Shown here one piece after another: positions 14,901 to 25,967 of a DNA stretch of 64,000 nucleotides. The notes beneath the pieces are model-generated. The model had not been told where the DNA came from, did no database searches, and was given only the letters and a program-made list of their open reading frames with translations. The number at the start of each line of letters is the position of its first letter. Position 1 is the stretch's first letter. Origin of the DNA: Spinacia oleracea (taxonomy: Eukaryota > Streptophyta > Magnoliopsida > Caryophyllales > Amaranthaceae); the NCBI RefSeq assembly GCF_020520425.1, contig NC_079491.1, positions 99,293,152-99,357,151 of the forward strand. Direction: 5' to 3'. The position numbers were made by a program, and so were the translations under genes.

Positions 14901-17900
14901 GTCATTTGGCCTACAACCAAGGTACATATAAGCTCAATGTAAAGTTTCTTTTATATTTGGAATTATGAAACATCTCTAGCAATTTAATCATCTATACAAC
15001 TATATGAACACTGTTTCATCTTACATAATTCGAAGTATGTGGACTATTTTGGAATAATAGAAGAAAAAAGTAGGTAATACAAAGAAAAGGCTGGAAACAG
15101 TAAAACAAAAACGGTTGTGAAGCTGTAGTAGGAAGAATTTGCAAGTTAGACGAGTAAGATGACACACAACTACACAAGGAGTCAAGAGACAATCGAGAGG
15201 GAATTACCTTAAATCACGAAGGGGATCAGGTTTTAGGAAATCAGGTACATATTAGCAGTGAGAGTTTATTCAGGGATTGTTAGAACCCAACCTAACGCTG
15301 ATACCTAGCCATCTTGTTAAAGTAAGCGACATGATTCTAGTTACAAGTAATGGAACCTTTGTCCAAAGGAATGGGAAACTAACCATCCGGATATGAGAAA
15401 GAGATTAGAGCTTGTACCTGTTAATAGCTTCTAGAAAAGACTTATAGAAGGCACTGTTGGTGGTAGGGAAAAGGGATGAACATGCAATTAAATAATATAA
15501 CCAGCTTTTGAAGTTCATTGCTGATACTGTCTACCACTTACCCCTCAACAAAGAAAACTTGTTTCTGAAAGGATAAAAGGACCGTCCAAGATACGACAAA
15601 CAATACTAACTTCTAACTTTCCCTCTACTGAGTGCCGTAAAGAACTACTCTCTCCATCCCCTTTTTATTCCTCCATGGAAGAAACTTCACGTTATTAAGA
15701 AGTGAGTCTAAATAATGCACATGGGTTAGTAAAGTGGTCCCACGAGGAGAGAGATAAAGGAAAGTAAGCAAGAAAGCTTACCATTTAAGGTATGATCAAT
15801 CTCAAAAGGACATCCCAAAGAGGAAAATGGGGCAAACAAAAAGGACGGAGGGAGTAACAAGTTGTGTTGAATATATAGCTGTGTAGATTTCCAAAAACTT
15901 CAGGTTATGCTATAAAAATATATTATCTTAGGCTATTTTCTTCTACTTGATAGCTGATGTCTGGTGAAATACATATAGATAATATAGAATTATAGCAGGA
16001 ATTGACCTGTTTGCTAGACTTAGAGGTGTTTCCCTTTTAAGTGACATATGCATTGATGTTATATTGATTTGAATATCCCACCACTAAGGGTTAATAACAT
16101 AATGTACATAGCACTTTGAATTGAAAGTAGACAGGAATTTGATATATTAGATGAGTTGCCACAATGGACAATATTTCAGACACGTGAAGGTAAAGAGTGG
16201 GATGCGTAGAGAGATTTTGAGTTTGAAATTCTAGCGGGAGTTTCTTATTTGCCTACTTTTAGCATTCTTGGAGAAAAACAGAGCTCTATGTAAAGTGTTG
16301 CATGGAACGTGCTGCTTTACCCTAAGCTTTCTTCCTTTACTACTGCAAATTATGTACTAGGCCAAGCTGCAGGCTCTGCGTGAAGTATTGGATGAATGGA
16401 AACTGCTGTTCACCCAAATATTTCTTTCTTTGCCATCGCAACATTATGCGCTAAGCCAAACTCCATGCCCTATCTTGACTTTCCTCTAAGGGGATTGATT
16501 TCTGAGGGTCACCTTCTTCCCTAAAATTTGAGGATGAGGGTATTTTGTACAAACAGAATTTTGAATCTCTAATATAGCTGAGGACCCGATTGTATATGGC
16601 GTATCATATTTTCTATTACTAATTAGTTTGTGTAACTATGCATGCGCAAACTTGTGCCTTGAGTAGTCAACAATATCTTCTAGAATATTCATTGATTCTA
16701 ATAAAAAGATGAGCTTTGTACACATTTTCTTGAGGGAGGATCATTTCAGCATCTTCGTAATCTTATTTCCACAGACAGTCACAGACAACAGATCATCAAT
16801 TGGATCGACGCTGCAGGACAACTAGCAACTGCGTTTGACTTCACAACCAAAGGAATTTTGCAGGTATTCACAAGTTACTGTTGGATATCCTGAATGCTGA
16901 TTTTTCTGAACGGATAAGCATATCTTTCTCTGATGGGAAACTTTACATCAAAAACTAGTTTTTTATTATCTTGCTATATATCATAGTTAGTTGACAAAAT
17001 CAGACCATCATCGCATCTTATGCCTTCCTTGTAAATTGAGTTTAGATATTAGACAAAATCACACTATCGCGCTGTTATTTAAGGGTTTTTTTTTTCTTTC
17101 TGACTTGCCTTGAATATTAGGAAGCTGTTAAGGGAGAATACTGGCGTCTTCGAGATTCCCAGGGGAAGCCACCTGGTGTAATGGGTTTGTGGCCTTCAAG
17201 GTCTGTTACATTTCTTGACAATCATGACACTGGCTCAACACAGGTACTTACTCACTGTATATTGATCCAATAATAAGTCAAATGTATATATTCTGGAAAA
17301 TTCCTGCATGAAGTAAGTTGGACTGTTGGACCATAGATGGAATAATATGTGGAAGACAAGCCACGAAAGTAATTGGACTATAAGTTTAGTTCAAGCAGCT
17401 TCTCATTTTCTTTTTCATTTTTACTGTAATTGGAACTAGGAGTACTCCGACTACACATAAGCAAACAATGTGAGCATAAAGTTTCTATTTGGAGAACAAA
17501 GATAATCTGACTATAGAGGGAGAAGGTTACAAATTAGAGTAAGACTTGTTAAACAGGTTGAGTTAAATGAACCGTGCTTGGAAAAGTCTGTGTGAACATA
17601 GCTGTGTAACCTTTTATGTACCTATGTCTGCAACAAAGTCACTTGTGCACTACTTCCAGCATTTTTTTTTTCTACTGGAAGAGCATATTGAGTATTTTGG
17701 GTCATAGACTCAGAGAATATATTCAAGATTGGACTATTGGAGAGTAGTCTTGGGAATTTGTGCAGCCGGTCTTTCTCTTACCCTTATATGATACGGAGTA
17801 TCAAATTTTGATTTATACTTAAAAGCAGAACTTGATAGTGCCTTCATGACCAAATCATGTTCATTATGTTTCTTTTGTTATCATATTTATCAGCTAATAC

Positions 17901-18837
17901 TATGCTGATCAAGTGGTCAACTATTATTTCTCATGAAGTATTTTACTATTATCATCAGCAAACATGCTATTCACTGGTTAAATTTCTTGCTGCAGGCTCA
18001 CTGGCCCTTCCCAGAAAATCACATTATGGAGGTATCAGTTTTGTTTTATCTATTTCTAATCCAATAAATACTGCGTATACTATTTGGATTTGCATTGAGT
18101 CAGGTCTGATACTTTTTTTCCCTGTAACATATTTTGGGGCTGTCCATCTAAAATTCTGAACCATTCACCAGATAGTATATTGGACTAAAGAAAGATAGAG
18201 CAAGTTAAGAGAGTATCTTGTATATATATATGCATAAATCATAATCATGCAACTGATCCCAAACTGAAACAGAACATTGAATTAGCCTTTTTCATTTTTA
18301 TCTTGTCCTGCACCCACCATCTCACCCTGGTGTTGTTCAACTATTGATGGCCGGATTCCGATTAAGATACTCCATTGAGTAGGACTGTCATTTTTAGTTT
18401 TTGAGTATTGTTGTTGCACACTGAATTTGTGGAGTTTTGTTTACATATTGTGAATCTGTTTCAGGGCTATGCATACATCCTCACACATCCTGGAACACCA
18501 GCAGTGTTCTATGACCATTTCTATGGCAGGGAGACCTCCATTCATGACCAAATTGTGAAGCTGGTATTTTACTAGTTTTTAGCCATTTTGAACAGCAACA
18601 TGATTGAGGAATTCATAATTTATTTTTAATCTACTTGTACAGATTGACATCCGAAAGCAGCAGGATATTCACAGTAGATCTTCTATTAAGATACTTGAAG
18701 CTCAACCGAATCTCTACTCTGCAATCGTAGGGGAGAAGATAAGCATGAAGATTGGTGATGGTTCATGGTGCCCAACAGGCAAGGAGTGGAAGCTGGCAAC
18801 TTCTGGTCATAGATATGCTGTGTGGCAAAAGGAATAA
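11983..18837 (+). CDS. AMY2: Alpha-amylase, AMY2-type (GH13), 12 coding exons
   Basis: Endo-acting alpha-1,4-glucan hydrolase of the plant AMY2 class, which lacks a signal peptide and is expected in the cytosol. Coding exons: 11983-11997, 12168-12201, 12792-12829, 13368-13494, 13597-13823, 14575-14720, 14809-14921, 16775-16863, 17121-17243, 17996-18031, 18465-18563 and 18643-18837. All junctions are GT-AG and in phase, giving 413 aa. GH13 motifs are intact: ADIVINHR (region I), FRFDFAKGY with the nucleophile near Asp192, FCIGEYWD with the acid/base near Glu217, and FLDNHD with the transition-state Asp near 299. A C-terminal beta-domain ends [20 protein letters not shown]. The first coding exon has only five codons (MGYIH); I chose this start because it joins in phase and family members begin MGY. 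Length and junctions fit a functional gene. Intron 7 (1.85 kb) carries a MITE. The paralogues AMY1 (secreted) and AMY3 (plastid, longer) fit less well. Confidence 0.93.
15648..15854. mobile_element. Stowaway MITE (207 bp) in amylase intron 7
   Basis: TA duplications flank it (15646-15647 and 15855-15856). The left end ctctctccatccccttttta pairs with the inverted right end ctccctccgtcctttttgtt. It has no coding capacity. It lies wholly inside intron 14922-16774 of the amylase gene and does not touch the exons. Confidence 0.85.
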
Positions 18838-19716
18838 CTAACCGGAAAATTAACATGAACAATTTGACCTTTTAAATATCACACATTAAATCTCACCTTT
18901 AGACTTGATCAAAATAACCATATGAATAGTAAGTGGGTATAAAAAGGAACGTAGTTTAGAATTGTTAATACTTCGTATAATGCTATGTATTTCATTTACC
19001 TTTATGTGTGTGAAATAATGTTGCTCATTTACCTATATCCAATGTCTCCATTGAAGTACGGGCTATTTATACATTTCATCTTGTGCAATTTCAGTTTTTA
19101 CTTAAGGAAAAACATAGTCATGATATTTTGTTAAATTTGTCTTAAATTATTAGTTTAAGGAAATTATATTCATCTCACAATATTGATTCCAAATATTAAT
19201 AATTTATAATTTGTATTTATTGGTAATTAAAGATATTATTAATTAATATCATAACTTATTTGAACTCATCTGAACTTGTTGGACTTGAGACTTAAATAAC
19301 AGTTATAATGGGCAGTGACCCCCAAATCATTTTGGGACTATTGTTGTTGTTGACGGGACTATAGAGGGTCACGTGACACAGCGAATTTTTGAAAAAAATT
19401 AAATTAAATTTTTTTGTCGAAAACGTAGACATAATTGGACATATTTCCCGAAAAGCTATTTCTCTCCTCCCCATCTTACCACAGCGCCACCCATTCACCT
19501 AGCGCTCTTCCCTCACCGATAGGCGACATCGGCGGTCGGCCCACAGGCCACAGGTCCCCCACGATCATCGTGTTGCGCGCCCACCACAAGAAGCTGAAAG
19601 GTATGCCCCTCACCATTCACGAGTGCTTAGTTTCTTGAGTATGAGTAATTGTGAATCTGAAATTAATTTTTGATTAATTGTTTGCTTAGTTTAACTGTTT
19701 TAATTCATGAGTAATG
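18838..19716. other. Amylase 3' flank and unassigned exon-like block
   Basis: 18838-19430 is AT-rich amylase 3' untranslated and intergenic sequence. At about 19440-19602 the composition shifts to C-rich, ending in a donor-like gaaaggtatgcc. It resembles a plant 5'-UTR exon, but no matching downstream exon is found. The Tat retrotransposon cuts this sequence at 19717-19721. Confidence 0.35.
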
Positions 19717-19721
19717 AGTTG
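19717..19721. repeat. Target-site duplication agttg, left copy
   Basis: The five bases agttg precede the left LTR and recur at 31231-31235 immediately after the right LTR. This marks the integration of the plus-strand Tat-like element as a single, unrearranged event. Confidence 0.9.
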
Positions 19722-20146
19722 TGTTTGGGCTCCCAATTGATTCTCAATTGGGCCACTAAGTCCAAAGCCCAATGGCTCTAAACAACAACATCAAACCTAC
19801 CAATGGCTATTCAGCCATCCATTAAGGCCCAAGGCCCAATAACAATAAGTGACCTATGGGCATTTATTATGCAAACACTATAAATAGGCCGCCAAGGCTC
19901 ACACCTCAAGGTACGTCCAATTTATCGCCTTAAGACTACTCTTCTAGAGAACTTCTCTCTAGAATCCGAGCATCATTCTTACTTAGGCATCGGAGGGGCT
20001 TTCCTCGGAAACACCCCCGAGGCCAGTGACTTTGCTCTTGTGCAGGTGAATTCGGACTCCACTCATTCAAACAAGCAAGATCTTCAACACATACAAAAGG
20101 GCCTTCATTCGAAGCCCATTGTTTCCATCTTTACAACACCGGAACA
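19722..20146 (+). repeat. Tat 5' LTR (425 bp)
   Basis: Starts TGTTTGGGCTCCC and ends CACCGGAACA. A TATA box, tataaata, is at 19879-19886. I find no mismatch with the 3' LTR at 30806-31230. Confidence 0.95.
19879..19886 (+). promoter_or_regulatory. LTR TATA box
   Basis: tataaata lies 158 bases into the 5' LTR, in a context (acactataaatagg) conserved in all four Tat LTRs of the window (minus-strand copy at 53520-53527). It is the likely core promoter for the gag-pol genomic RNA. Confidence 0.75.
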
Positions 20147-20149
20147 ATT

Positions 20150-20167
20150 TGGCGCCGTCTGTGGGGA
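20150..20167 (+). other. Primer-binding site of Tat element
   Basis: tggcgccgtctgtgggga begins three bases after the LTR end. TGGCGCC-type primer sites are usual in the Tat/Athila group. I do not assign the exact tRNA. The minus-strand element has the same site at 53239-53256. Confidence 0.75.
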
Positions 20168-20216
20168 AGAACACTTCAAAGCCTTTGGAAGACATCAACC
20201 ACCTCTTTCCGCGAAA

Positions 20217-23200
20217 ATGGTGAATGATGTTGTTAACAATGACGACGATATGATGGTGCGGTCAGATTCAGAATCTGACCAAGAGGGGCACCCTCAATCG
20301 ATGGCGAGGTCACAGCCAAGCAGAGCTACGACCGCCACAAATGCAGGACCTCCGATTCCAACTAGGGAAGAGCTCACTGCGGCCATGACCATCATGCAAA
20401 ACTTCCTCTTCAATGAGAAGCAGCAAGGACTGGCAAACGACCGCAGAGAAGAGAGGAGGACCAGGCGAAGGCTGAACGAGCCACCCAGTGCGGAAGTGTC
20501 CAGACCCGAACGAGAACTCCTTCCCTTGACAGGAACACACTTGACGTCGAGGTGGACGGAAAGCACGTGGGACACCCAAAAAAGGGCACAACAGCAACCA
20601 GATTGGTTTGCGAGACCATCGCCTACTCCAACAGCTCTCCAAAGCGAATCAACTACTCGTAACACTCGGATCCGAAGCTCGGTGCTCAGCAGGTTGAGGC
20701 CCTCGGTCCACTCAAGGTTAAGACCTTCGATCCACACGAGACTCGGGGTAGGTGAGTCGAGCAGATCTGGCGAACGACCCGAGGTCAGTAGCCGAGAAAG
20801 AAGAAGAGACAGGAGGCATGATCGAACCCCTAGCCCCCATCGTACGCCCGAACGTTCTAATCATAGAACCTCGGCAAACGAAGGCATCAGGGCTAGACTC
20901 GGGAAAAGAATCATGACTCCTACGTCATCCCCTTTCTCGGACGAGCTGATTATGGAAGAAATACCGAAGGTAAGACTGCCAGCTCACCTAACCTACAGCG
21001 GAATCACAGATCCGAGGGATCATGTCATCTCCTACGAGCAGCAAATGTTCTTGAGTCCCTACTCCGAAGCATGCTGGTGTAAATACTTCCCAACCACGCT
21101 AACCGGAGTGGCGGGAGAGTGGTTTAGATCGCTGCCGAAGGGATCGATCAAGAGCTGGAAAAAGCTGAAAAAGAGATTCTGCACACAGTTCGTGAGCAAC
21201 AATCGCCCCGAGCGAACCACAGCAGAACTGACCTCAATCCAACAAGAAAGAGACGAAAGTCTGAGAGAATTCATGGCCAGATTCATGAAGGAATCAACAA
21301 ACATACCAAACTTGCAGCCAGACGTGGCCATCTTCGCCTTGAAGCACGCGCTCCAGGAAGGGAAGTTCCGTGACGAACTCTCAATGAAGAACCCCTCCAG
21401 AATAGCTGACGTGCTCCAAATGGCTGACGCGTTCATCAGAACCGAGGAGTTCAACAAGGCCGCTGCAAGACTGAAAGGATCGTCGGATCCGAGAGACACA
21501 AAGAATACCCAGAGCAAGCCCGAGGGTAGCTCAAGGAAGGGGAAAGAGAAAGTAGGAGCTAGAGAGATGAGCCCGAAGAAAGACGGGAGAAGGGGTGAAC
21601 TTCAACCCAAGTACACCAACTACACTCCACTAGCTCTGCCCCGAAAGGAGATATTCAGCCTCAACAGAAATGACGAAAAGTGGAAACTACCTGGGAAGCT
21701 CAAGTCCAACCCAGCTCGGAGAAACAAGAACAAATGGTGCGAGTTCCATGATGACTTCGGTCACCATACCGAAGAATGCAACTCGCTGAAAGACAACATT
21801 GAGGACCTCGTTCGCCGAGGCTACCTGAAACAGTACTTGTTAGACCGAAGGGAGGAAAAAGAAAAGGCCGCAAGCGGCAAACAACACGAGCAACCCCAGA
21901 AAAGGGTCTACGAAGCAACAGGGCACAAGAAAAATGACATCCTAGTGGTGTTCGGGGGACAGAAGTCTGGCCAGGCCAGCAAAAAACACCTAAGAGCCCT
22001 CTCCCATCGGGTCAACTTCAGCGCGGTGGGAGACAACCAGCCACACCCCCCGAACATGACCTTCACTGCTGATGATTGCTTCGGAGTCCAGTACAAGCAT
22101 GATGATCCTCTGGTCATCTCCATGGACCTCAATAACCACAACGTACATCGAGTATTAGTCGACGGAGGAAGTGCCGTCAATATCATCTTCAGAAACTGCT
22201 TCGAGCAGCTGATCCTCGAAGAGCCAGAGGAAGCACTGACGAAAGTCAGTTATCCTCTGATCGGATTCAACGGATCCGCAGCTATCCCTCGAGGAAAGAT
22301 CACCCTGCCAGTCACAGTAGGCGAAGGCCAGGCAGCAAAAACCCTTCGGGACGAATTTTTGGTGATGGACTGCGACTCCGTATACAACGTAATCATGGGG
22401 AGAACCATGATTCACAAGATGCAAGCAGTCCCCTCCACATACCACCAGCTGATGATATACGTCTCGGATGCAGGATTCGCCGAACGAATCAGGGGTGATC
22501 AAGAAGTGGCGAGAAGAACCTGCCACACTGCTGTCCGAAAGCCCAAACTAGAGGACGGCCCCGAGGAAGAAAAAGGAGCTAAGGGAGAAGAAAGCGAGGC
22601 AAAAAGAAGAAGAGCAAGCACGAGCAGCTTGTCTCCCGCAGAAGTTGATGCTCGCCCCGAAACCCTATCTCCCGAACCAGATCAAGAAATGGAGGATATC
22701 TTCCTCGAAGATAATTCAGACAGGAGCGTCCGAATAGGCAAGGGCCTAAGCTCGGGGCTCCGAATCGATTTGATCCGACTACTCAGGGATCACAAAGACA
22801 TCTTCGCATGGTCAGCAGCAGATATGCCAGGGATAAATCCGAAGCTGATTTGTCACAAGCTGGATGTCAACGCTGAAGCTCGGCCAATCAAGCAAAAAAA
22901 GAGAAATTACTCCTCGGAGAAAAACAAAGCCATCGCCGAGGAGGTTAAAAAGTTGCAAGAGGCCGGATTCATCGAACCATGCATGTATCCGAAGTGGCTG
23001 GCCAACGTGGTGATGGTCAAGAAAGCGAACGGCTCATGGCGAATGTGCGTAGATTTCACAGATCTGAACCGAGCCTGCCCCAAAGACTGCTATCCCCTGC
23101 CAAGGATAGATCAACTGGTTGACTCCACCAGCGGCCATGCACTGCTCAGCTTCATGGATGCCTTTTCATGCTACCACCAAGTATTCATGCACCCCGATGA

Positions 23201-25967
23201 CAGGGCAAAGACAGCGTTCATCACAAGCGCAGGAGTGTTCAACTACAAAATGATGCCTTTCGGCTTAAAAAATGCCGGAGCCACCTACCAGAGGTTAGTT
23301 GACCACGTCTTCGCCGACCAGAAAGGGAGGAACGTGGAGGTCTACGTGGATGACTCCATCGTAAAAAGCATCAAGGAGGAAGACCATGTCAAAGACTTGG
23401 CAGAGACCTTCGGAAATCTGAGGAAATACAGCATGAAGCTGAACCCAAAAAAATGCGTCTTCGGGGTGAAGTCAGGGAAATTCCTCGGATTCATGGTGAG
23501 CGAAAGAGGAATTGATGCGAACCCAGACAAAGTCCAAGCGGCATTGGATTTACCCGAGCCGAAGACCAAGAGAGATGTGCAGAGGCTAACCGGCAGGTTA
23601 GCCGCACTAACAAGGTTCATATCAAAAGCCTCGGACAAGGGAGCCCCCTTCTTCAAGGCACTGAAACCAAAGAACCTCCCCGGAGGAGAAGCAGAACCAG
23701 TCAAGAAAAAGGGGGTCCCGAGGAAAGTGGATCCCGAACTGATATGGGAACAGGAGCAAAAAGAAGCTTTTCAGCAACTCAGAGCCCACCTAGCTCAACT
23801 GCCGACACTGGCCAGACCAAAGGAGGGGGAAACCCTATACCTATATGTCGCAGTTAGCCCTGGAACCGTCAGCGCAGTGCTTCTTCGGGAAGAAGAAAAG
23901 AAGCAACAGCCAATCTACTTCACCAGCCGAACACTTACAGGAGCCGAAACCCGGTACCCACTCATCGAGAAAGTCGCATATGCAGTAGTGGTAGCTGCAC
24001 GAAAACTGAGGCCATACTTCGACTCCCACCAGATCACAGTGCTAACTGACCAACCGCTCGAAAAAGTACTCGACAAAATAGAGAGGTCAGGAAGATTGGC
24101 TGCCTGGGCCTTCGAACTATCAGAGTTCGGCATCAAATATCAGCCGAGGACAGCAATCAAAGCACAAGCATTGGCAGACTTCTTGGCCGAGTGCTCATAC
24201 CAGGAAATGTTGGATGATACGAAAAGCACTTGGGAGGTCTTCACTGACGGATCTTCCACAGTAAACGGCTCAGGGGCAGGAGTTGTACTAATCCCCCCGA
24301 CGGGGAAAAGCATAGAGTATGCATTGAAGTTCGGCTTCAAAGCAACCAACAACGAGGCCGAATACGAGGCCGCAATCGCAGGGATAGAGCTTTGTTTATC
24401 CCTGGAGGCCGAACATGTTCGCCTCAAAACTGATTCCCAGCTTGTAGCCAACCAGATCCGAGGAGAGTATGAGGCCAAATGGCCCAGCATGACAGCCTAT
24501 TTAGCAAAGATTAAATCCTTAACGTCAAAGTTAAGATCCTTTGAAGTCATCCTCATTCCCCGAGGACAGAACGCGCAAGCAGACGCACTGTCAAAACTCG
24601 CAAGCTCGACACTCATCGACCTAAACAGGTCGGTCCACGTGGAAGTTCACCAGGAGAGAAGCATCGACTTGCTACCCACCACAGTATGCAGCTTACGCAC
24701 CGAACCGAGCTGGATGGACGCAGTAGTTGCATACAAAGAAAGGGGAGAACTTCCTGAAGATAAGCTGCAAGCGAGAAAACTGAAAAGATTCAACAGATGG
24801 TTCATCATCAGCGCCGAAGGAGAGCTCATGAGGAAATCATTCTCTGCTCCGCTGCTAAAATGTGTGGGTCCAACAGACGCTGACTACATCCTAAGGGAAA
24901 TCCACCTCGGGATATGCGGAAACCACATTGGAGGTAGGACATTAGCACATAAAGCCCTTCGGGCTGGGTACTGGTGGCCCACTATGGTTTCCGAGGCAAA
25001 GCAGATGGCAAGGAAATGCGAGAAATGCCAAAAGTTCGCACCAGCCATCCATCAACCAGCTCAAGCCCTACAATCAACACTGTATCCCTTACCATTCGCA
25101 CAGTGGGGGTTAGACATCATTGGTCCCTTCCCCTCAGCGACGAACCAGAAGAAGTGGTTGATTGTAGGAGTCGACTATTTTAGCAAATGGATCGAAGCCG
25201 AAGCTGTCTCCTCCATCACCGAACCTCAGGTCCGCAAGTTCATATGGCAGAACATCATCACAAGGTTCGGCATACCAAGACTGATGGTCTTCGACCACGG
25301 GAAACAGTTCGACAACACCCCGTTGCAAAAGTGGTGCAAACAGTTCGGCATACACCTAGCATACTCGGCAGTCTGTCACCCACAAAGCAACGGGCAAGCC
25401 GAAGCCGCTAACAAACTCATCCTCAACGCACTCAAGAAAAGAGTCGAGGATGACAAAAACAAATGGTTAGAAGAGCTACCCGGAACGCTATGGTCCCTTC
25501 GGACCACTGAAAAAGAAGCTACCGGACAAACACCGTTCCACCTTGTATACGGATCCGAAGCTGTAATTCCTGTGGAAATCGGAACAGAAAGCCTGAGGAT
25601 CCAGGCATACAACAGGTATGATGGGCTCCAAGGAGAAAGCAACAACCAGCTTCTATCCGAAGCTCTCGATCTACTGGATGAAGCTCGGAACGATGCAAGG
25701 ACACTCAACGCAGCCTATTTGCAGAGGGTCAACAAGCATTACAACCGAAGAGTCAACGCCAGACCCCTAAAAGTCGGTGATCTAGTACTCAGAAACGCCG
25801 CCTCGGTTCAGAAAGGACGGATCCATGGCAAACTCTCAGCCACTTGGGAAGGACCATACATCATCCATTCCGAAAAAAGGCCAGGCACGTATATGCTGAA
25901 ACAGTTAGATGGAACAATTCTGAAGAACCATTGGAATACCGATGTTCTCAAGAAATATTTTGTATGA
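20217..25967 (+). CDS. Tat-type gag-pol polyprotein (1916 aa)
   Basis: Encodes the capsid protein and enzymes for reverse transcription and integration. Domains in order: acidic N-terminus; gag (about 250-400); zinc knuckle-like CEFHDDFGHHTEEC (about 507); protease with VLVDGGSAVN (about 647); RT (about 885-1095) with EVYVDDSIV; first RNase H; second, archaeal-type RNase H starting FTDGSS (about 1341); integrase with an HHCC-type region (HLGICGNH...CEKCQKF, from about 1560) and catalytic D, D, E in WGLDIIGP, VFDHGKQFD and NGQAEAANK. The frame is open from inside the LTR (a Met at 20040), but I chose the ATG at 20217 because it follows the primer site and would be in the genomic RNA. One RT position, DAFSCYHQ, has Cys (tgc, 23169-23171) where the sister copy and the family have Gly; this may impair activity. 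No stops or frameshifts. Confidence 0.93.
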   Translation: MVNDVVNNDDDMMVRSDSESDQEGHPQSMARSQPSRATTATNAGPPIPTREELTAAMTIMQNFLFNEKQQGLANDRREERRTRRRLNEPPSAEVSRPERELLPLTGTHLTSRWTESTWDTQKRAQQQPDWFARPSPTPTALQSESTTRNTRIRSSVLSRLRPSVHSRLRPSIHTRLGVGESSRSGERPEVSSRERRRDRRHDRTPSPHRTPERSNHRTSANEGIRARLGKRIMTPTSSPFSDELIMEEIPKVRLPAHLTYSGITDPRDHVISYEQQMFLSPYSEACWCKYFPTTLTGVAGEWFRSLPKGSIKSWKKLKKRFCTQFVSNNRPERTTAELTSIQQERDESLREFMARFMKESTNIPNLQPDVAIFALKHALQEGKFRDELSMKNPSRIADVLQMADAFIRTEEFNKAAARLKGSSDPRDTKNTQSKPEGSSRKGKEKVGAREMSPKKDGRRGELQPKYTNYTPLALPRKEIFSLNRNDEKWKLPGKLKSNPARRNKNKWCEFHDDFGHHTEECNSLKDNIEDLVRRGYLKQYLLDRREEKEKAASGKQHEQPQKRVYEATGHKKNDILVVFGGQKSGQASKKHLRALSHRVNFSAVGDNQPHPPNMTFTADDCFGVQYKHDDPLVISMDLNNHNVHRVLVDGGSAVNIIFRNCFEQLILEEPEEALTKVSYPLIGFNGSAAIPRGKITLPVTVGEGQAAKTLRDEFLVMDCDSVYNVIMGRTMIHKMQAVPSTYHQLMIYVSDAGFAERIRGDQEVARRTCHTAVRKPKLEDGPEEEKGAKGEESEAKRRRASTSSLSPAEVDARPETLSPEPDQEMEDIFLEDNSDRSVRIGKGLSSGLRIDLIRLLRDHKDIFAWSAADMPGINPKLICHKLDVNAEARPIKQKKRNYSSEKNKAIAEEVKKLQEAGFIEPCMYPKWLANVVMVKKANGSWRMCVDFTDLNRACPKDCYPLPRIDQLVDSTSGHALLSFMDAFSCYHQVFMHPDDRAKTAFITSAGVFNYKMMPFGLKNAGATYQRLVDHVFADQKGRNVEVYVDDSIVKSIKEEDHVKDLAETFGNLRKYSMKLNPKKCVFGVKSGKFLGFMVSERGIDANPDKVQAALDLPEPKTKRDVQRLTGRLAALTRFISKASDKGAPFFKALKPKNLPGGEAEPVKKKGVPRKVDPELIWEQEQKEAFQQLRAHLAQLPTLARPKEGETLYLYVAVSPGTVSAVLLREEEKKQQPIYFTSRTLTGAETRYPLIEKVAYAVVVAARKLRPYFDSHQITVLTDQPLEKVLDKIERSGRLAAWAFELSEFGIKYQPRTAIKAQALADFLAECSYQEMLDDTKSTWEVFTDGSSTVNGSGAGVVLIPPTGKSIEYALKFGFKATNNEAEYEAAIAGIELCLSLEAEHVRLKTDSQLVANQIRGEYEAKWPSMTAYLAKIKSLTSKLRSFEVILIPRGQNAQADALSKLASSTLIDLNRSVHVEVHQERSIDLLPTTVCSLRTEPSWMDAVVAYKERGELPEDKLQARKLKRFNRWFIISAEGELMRKSFSAPLLKCVGPTDADYILREIHLGICGNHIGGRTLAHKALRAGYWWPTMVSEAKQMARKCEKCQKFAPAIHQPAQALQSTLYPLPFAQWGLDIIGPFPSATNQKKWLIVGVDYFSKWIEAEAVSSITEPQVRKFIWQNIITRFGIPRLMVFDHGKQFDNTPLQKWCKQFGIHLAYSAVCHPQSNGQAEAANKLILNALKKRVEDDKNKWLEELPGTLWSLRTTEKEATGQTPFHLVYGSEAVIPVEIGTESLRIQAYNRYDGLQGESNNQLLSEALDLLDEARNDARTLNAAYLQRVNKHYNRRVNARPLKVGDLVLRNAASVQKGRIHGKLSATWEGPYIIHSEKRPGTYMLKQLDGTILKNHWNTDVLKKYFV

